Origin: Haplomitrium mnioides
Taxonomy: Eukaryota; Marchantiophyta; Haplomitriopsida; Calobryales
Direction: 5' to 3'
DNA: 20,482 nt
Assembly (NCBI GenBank): GCA_049999725.1
Contig: JBNGIS010039016.1
Coordinates: 1-20,482 of the forward strand
Part shown: in pieces, positions 18,661 through 20,482 of the stretch
Layout: each line of letters opens with the position of its first letter
How positions within the stretch are numbered: position 1 is the stretch's first letter
Made by a program: the position numbers and the translations under genes
Notes under the pieces: generated by a model
What the model saw: only the letters and a program-made list of their open reading frames with translations
Told to the model about the DNA's origin: nothing
The model's database searches: none

Positions 18661-19991
18661 GAGCAAAATATGCAGGTGAGATTCAATCCTACTGGAGTTT
18701 ATATAGAGGATTGGGGCAACAATTGCAACTTGATTACTACAGGTAAGAAGAGTGGCAGGATGTTCACATTGGATGTGAGTATACCAAATGTCATTGAGGC
18801 AATGTTTGCTCATGGCACTGGAGTAGTGTCAGATATTGAGATTTGGCACAAGAGGATTGGTCATGTCAACATTCCAAGGTTGAGACATATGCAGAAATCT
18901 GGAGTTGTAAATGGATTGCCAAAGTTTAAGGTGGAGGGCATGCAGAAGATATGTGAAGCATGTCAGTTTGCTAAGCAAACTAGGCGACCATTCACTCATG
19001 AAGCATATGCGGCTAGAAGGCTACTGGAGGTTGTACATTCGGATGTGTGGGGCCCTACAAGAACAGCTTCACTTGGTGGGTGTTCTTATTATGTTGCTTT
19101 CATTGATGATTGCTCAAGGAAAATGTGGATTTATTTCATGAAGCAGAAGAGTGAGGTGTTTTCACACTTCAAACATTTTCGAGCAATGGTGGAGAAGGAG
19201 AAAGGGCAGCACATCAAGTGCCTTAGATCTGATGGTGGAGGTGAGTACTTTCTGGAGAGTTTTGTTCATACTTGCATAGAGAAGGCATCAAGAGGCAGCA
19301 GACTTGCAGGTATACGCCTCAGCAAAATGGAGTTGTTGAGAGGAAAAATCGGCATATTGCGGAGATAGCACGTGCTTTGATGAATGAGAAGAGTATGCCT
19401 CATCACTATTGGGCAGAAGCTGTGGCTACAGAGGTGTACATCATGAATCGCACGCCTACAGCTGCTATACATGGGAAGACACCCGAAGAGAAGTTCACTG
19501 GAAGGAGGCCAGATATTTCACACTTGAAAGTTTTCGGCTGTATTGCTTATGTTCATGTTCCAGCTGAGACGAGAAGCAAGCTGGATTCTAAAGCTGAGAA
19601 GTGTGTGTTCATAGGGTACTCATGTGAACAGAAAGGGTATAAGTGTTATTGTCCTACTTCACGTATGGTAAGAGTGAGTAGAGACGTTGTTTTTTATGAA
19701 CTGAGTAGTTGGTATAACCGAAAGATTGTTGATGCACATGTTGATGTGAAAGGCAAGCAGGTGATGCTTGAGGAGAATCAACAAGTTCAGGAGCTCAGTG
19801 GACCTCAAGGTGAGTGTAGTAGCAGTGGGATATTGCAGGAGAGGTTGAACAGGAATATGGAGTTGCAAGCCTCGACTAGCTCACATTCGGAGATCGGAGG
19901 TGCTGGTGGTGTCCATGATGATGCAGATGAGGAGCTGAGAGAAATTTCAGCAACCACTCACGTACAAGGGCAGCCATTACAGCCAGTATAG
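18661..19991 (+). pseudogene. Copia-2 GAG-pre-integrase and integrase, one frameshift
   Basis: The HHCC zinc site is complete: WHKRIGH (His at 18847-18849 and 18862-18864) and C-EA-C (18952-18963). The core has all three catalytic residues: Asp 19042-19044 in HSDVWGP, Asp 19231-19233 in RSDGGGEY, and Glu 19338-19340 in NGVVERKNRH. Spacing is about 35 residues between the second Asp and the Glu. A one-base deletion at about 19282-19284 separates the second Asp from the Glu, so the frame before it ends uselessly at 19368. Downstream come WAEAVATEVYIMNRTP and HLKVFGCIAYVHVP, then a Ser/Gln/Glu-rich linker ending at TAG 19989-19991. Apart from the shift and the final stop the sequence looks functional. 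Confidence 0.92.
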
Positions 19992-20482
19992 AGTCCACCC
20001 CTACGTAGAAGTGAGAGGGTAAAATACCCAGTGGACAGATTAATGCACAATGGTGCATTCGCACTTCACCATGCTTACATGGTTCAGGTAATCATTGAGA
20101 AGGAGCCGGCTGTTTTTCATGAGGCTCTAAGTGATTGCAGATGGACTACAGCAATGGTTGAAGAAATGACGGCCTTGGAGAAAAACCAGACTTGGGATCT
20201 GGTCGATTTACCTGCAGGAAAGAAAGCTATCGGTTGTAAGTGGGTTTACAAAGTGAAGAGGAATGAAGATGGCAGTGTAAGCAGGTTTAAGGCAAGGCTG
20301 GTAGCGAAAAAGTATGCTCAAACTCATGGTGTTGATTATGAGGAGACTTTCAGCCCTGTAGCCAGAATGACCACGGTCCGAGCTGTGATTGCAGTGGCAG
20401 CAGCAAAACGGTGGACATTACACCAGATGGACGTGAAGAATGCATTTCTACATGGGGAGCTGGAAGAGGAGGTGTATATGGT
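19992..20482 (+). pseudogene. Copia-2 reverse transcriptase (RVT_2), N-terminal part, runs off the window
   Basis: In the same frame as the integrase, after the TAG at 19989-19991, the open frame reads [16 protein letters not shown], the usual linker before Copia reverse transcriptase. It then gives [56 protein letters not shown] and [10 protein letters not shown]. It reaches motif [15 protein letters not shown], which holds the first catalytic Asp. No stop or shift is seen to the last base. The YVDD motif and RNase H lie outside the window. The enzyme would copy element RNA into cDNA; it would need read-through of the stop or an intact donor copy. Confidence 0.93.

Larger units (their letters stand above)
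15827..20482 (+). mobile_element. Ty1/Copia element, TNT1-94-like (Copia-2), 5' LTR to reverse transcriptase
   Basis: A TG…CA LTR is followed directly by an initiator-Met primer-binding site, a 1.4-kb leader, then gag, zinc knuckle, aspartic protease, GAG-pre-integrase, integrase and the start of reverse transcriptase, all in order on the plus strand. The 3' part (rest of reverse transcriptase, RNase H, polypurine tract, 3' LTR) lies beyond the window. It interrupts or abuts the Gypsy pol at about 15790-15827. AGTTA at 15822-15826 is a candidate left target duplication. Two frameshifts and four in-frame stops show it is inactive as read, yet it is far better preserved than Copia-1 and so is likely younger. 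Confidence 0.93.

Overview
The window looks like nuclear DNA of a land plant with a repeat-rich genome. It is AT-rich and I find no host gene, tRNA, rRNA or CRISPR array. Nearly everything recognisable is decayed LTR retrotransposon of plant type. The evidence includes a primer-binding site for plant initiator-Met tRNA, two distinct Ty1/Copia lineages, a chromodomain-bearing Ty3/Gypsy integrase tail and a second Ty3/Gypsy gag-protease. The gag and protease style of that second Gypsy element reminds me of elements in non-flowering plants (moss, lycophyte, fern or conifer), but this is an impression and the sequence does not settle it.

Layout from left to right. 1-2964 is AT-rich and has no supported gene. 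It holds a 100-N assembly gap (724-823) and a cluster of GAAAGTTC/AAAGTTCGAA words. 2965-5080 is a badly broken Copia element (gag, protease, GAG-pre-integrase, integrase) that stops abruptly inside the integrase. 5081-6199 is non-coding, with a 52-bp tandem duplication and a TATA/AATAAA pair like that of an LTR. 6200-6590 is the last part of a chromovirus pol (integrase C-terminus plus chromodomain, then a polypurine tract), followed by the start of its 3' LTR. 6980-8144 is a broken coding-like stretch that I cannot assign. 8145-10365 has no recognisable gene. 10366-15790 is a Ty3/Gypsy gag-protease region. Its gag is split by about 3 kb of unrelated, repeat-bearing, non-coding DNA (about 11004-14015). 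Its pol is cut off where a second Copia element begins.

That second Copia element (5' LTR 15827-15992, PBS 15993, long leader to 17443, gag-PR-IN-RT from 17444 to the window edge) is the best preserved and probably the youngest. It still carries about two frameshifts and four in-frame stops, so it is not autonomous as read. Its 3' half lies outside the window.

The genes do not form a host pathway; the picture is nested transposition followed by decay. The parts most worth a second look are non-coding: the ~3-kb insertion with its tandem repeats and hairpins, the AAGAAC repeats spaced 15-17 bp in the Copia leader (sharing the word ATAAGAAC with that insertion), the GAAAGTTC cluster on the left, and the unassigned coding-like relic at 7-8 kb. 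I did not find a convincing new biological system.
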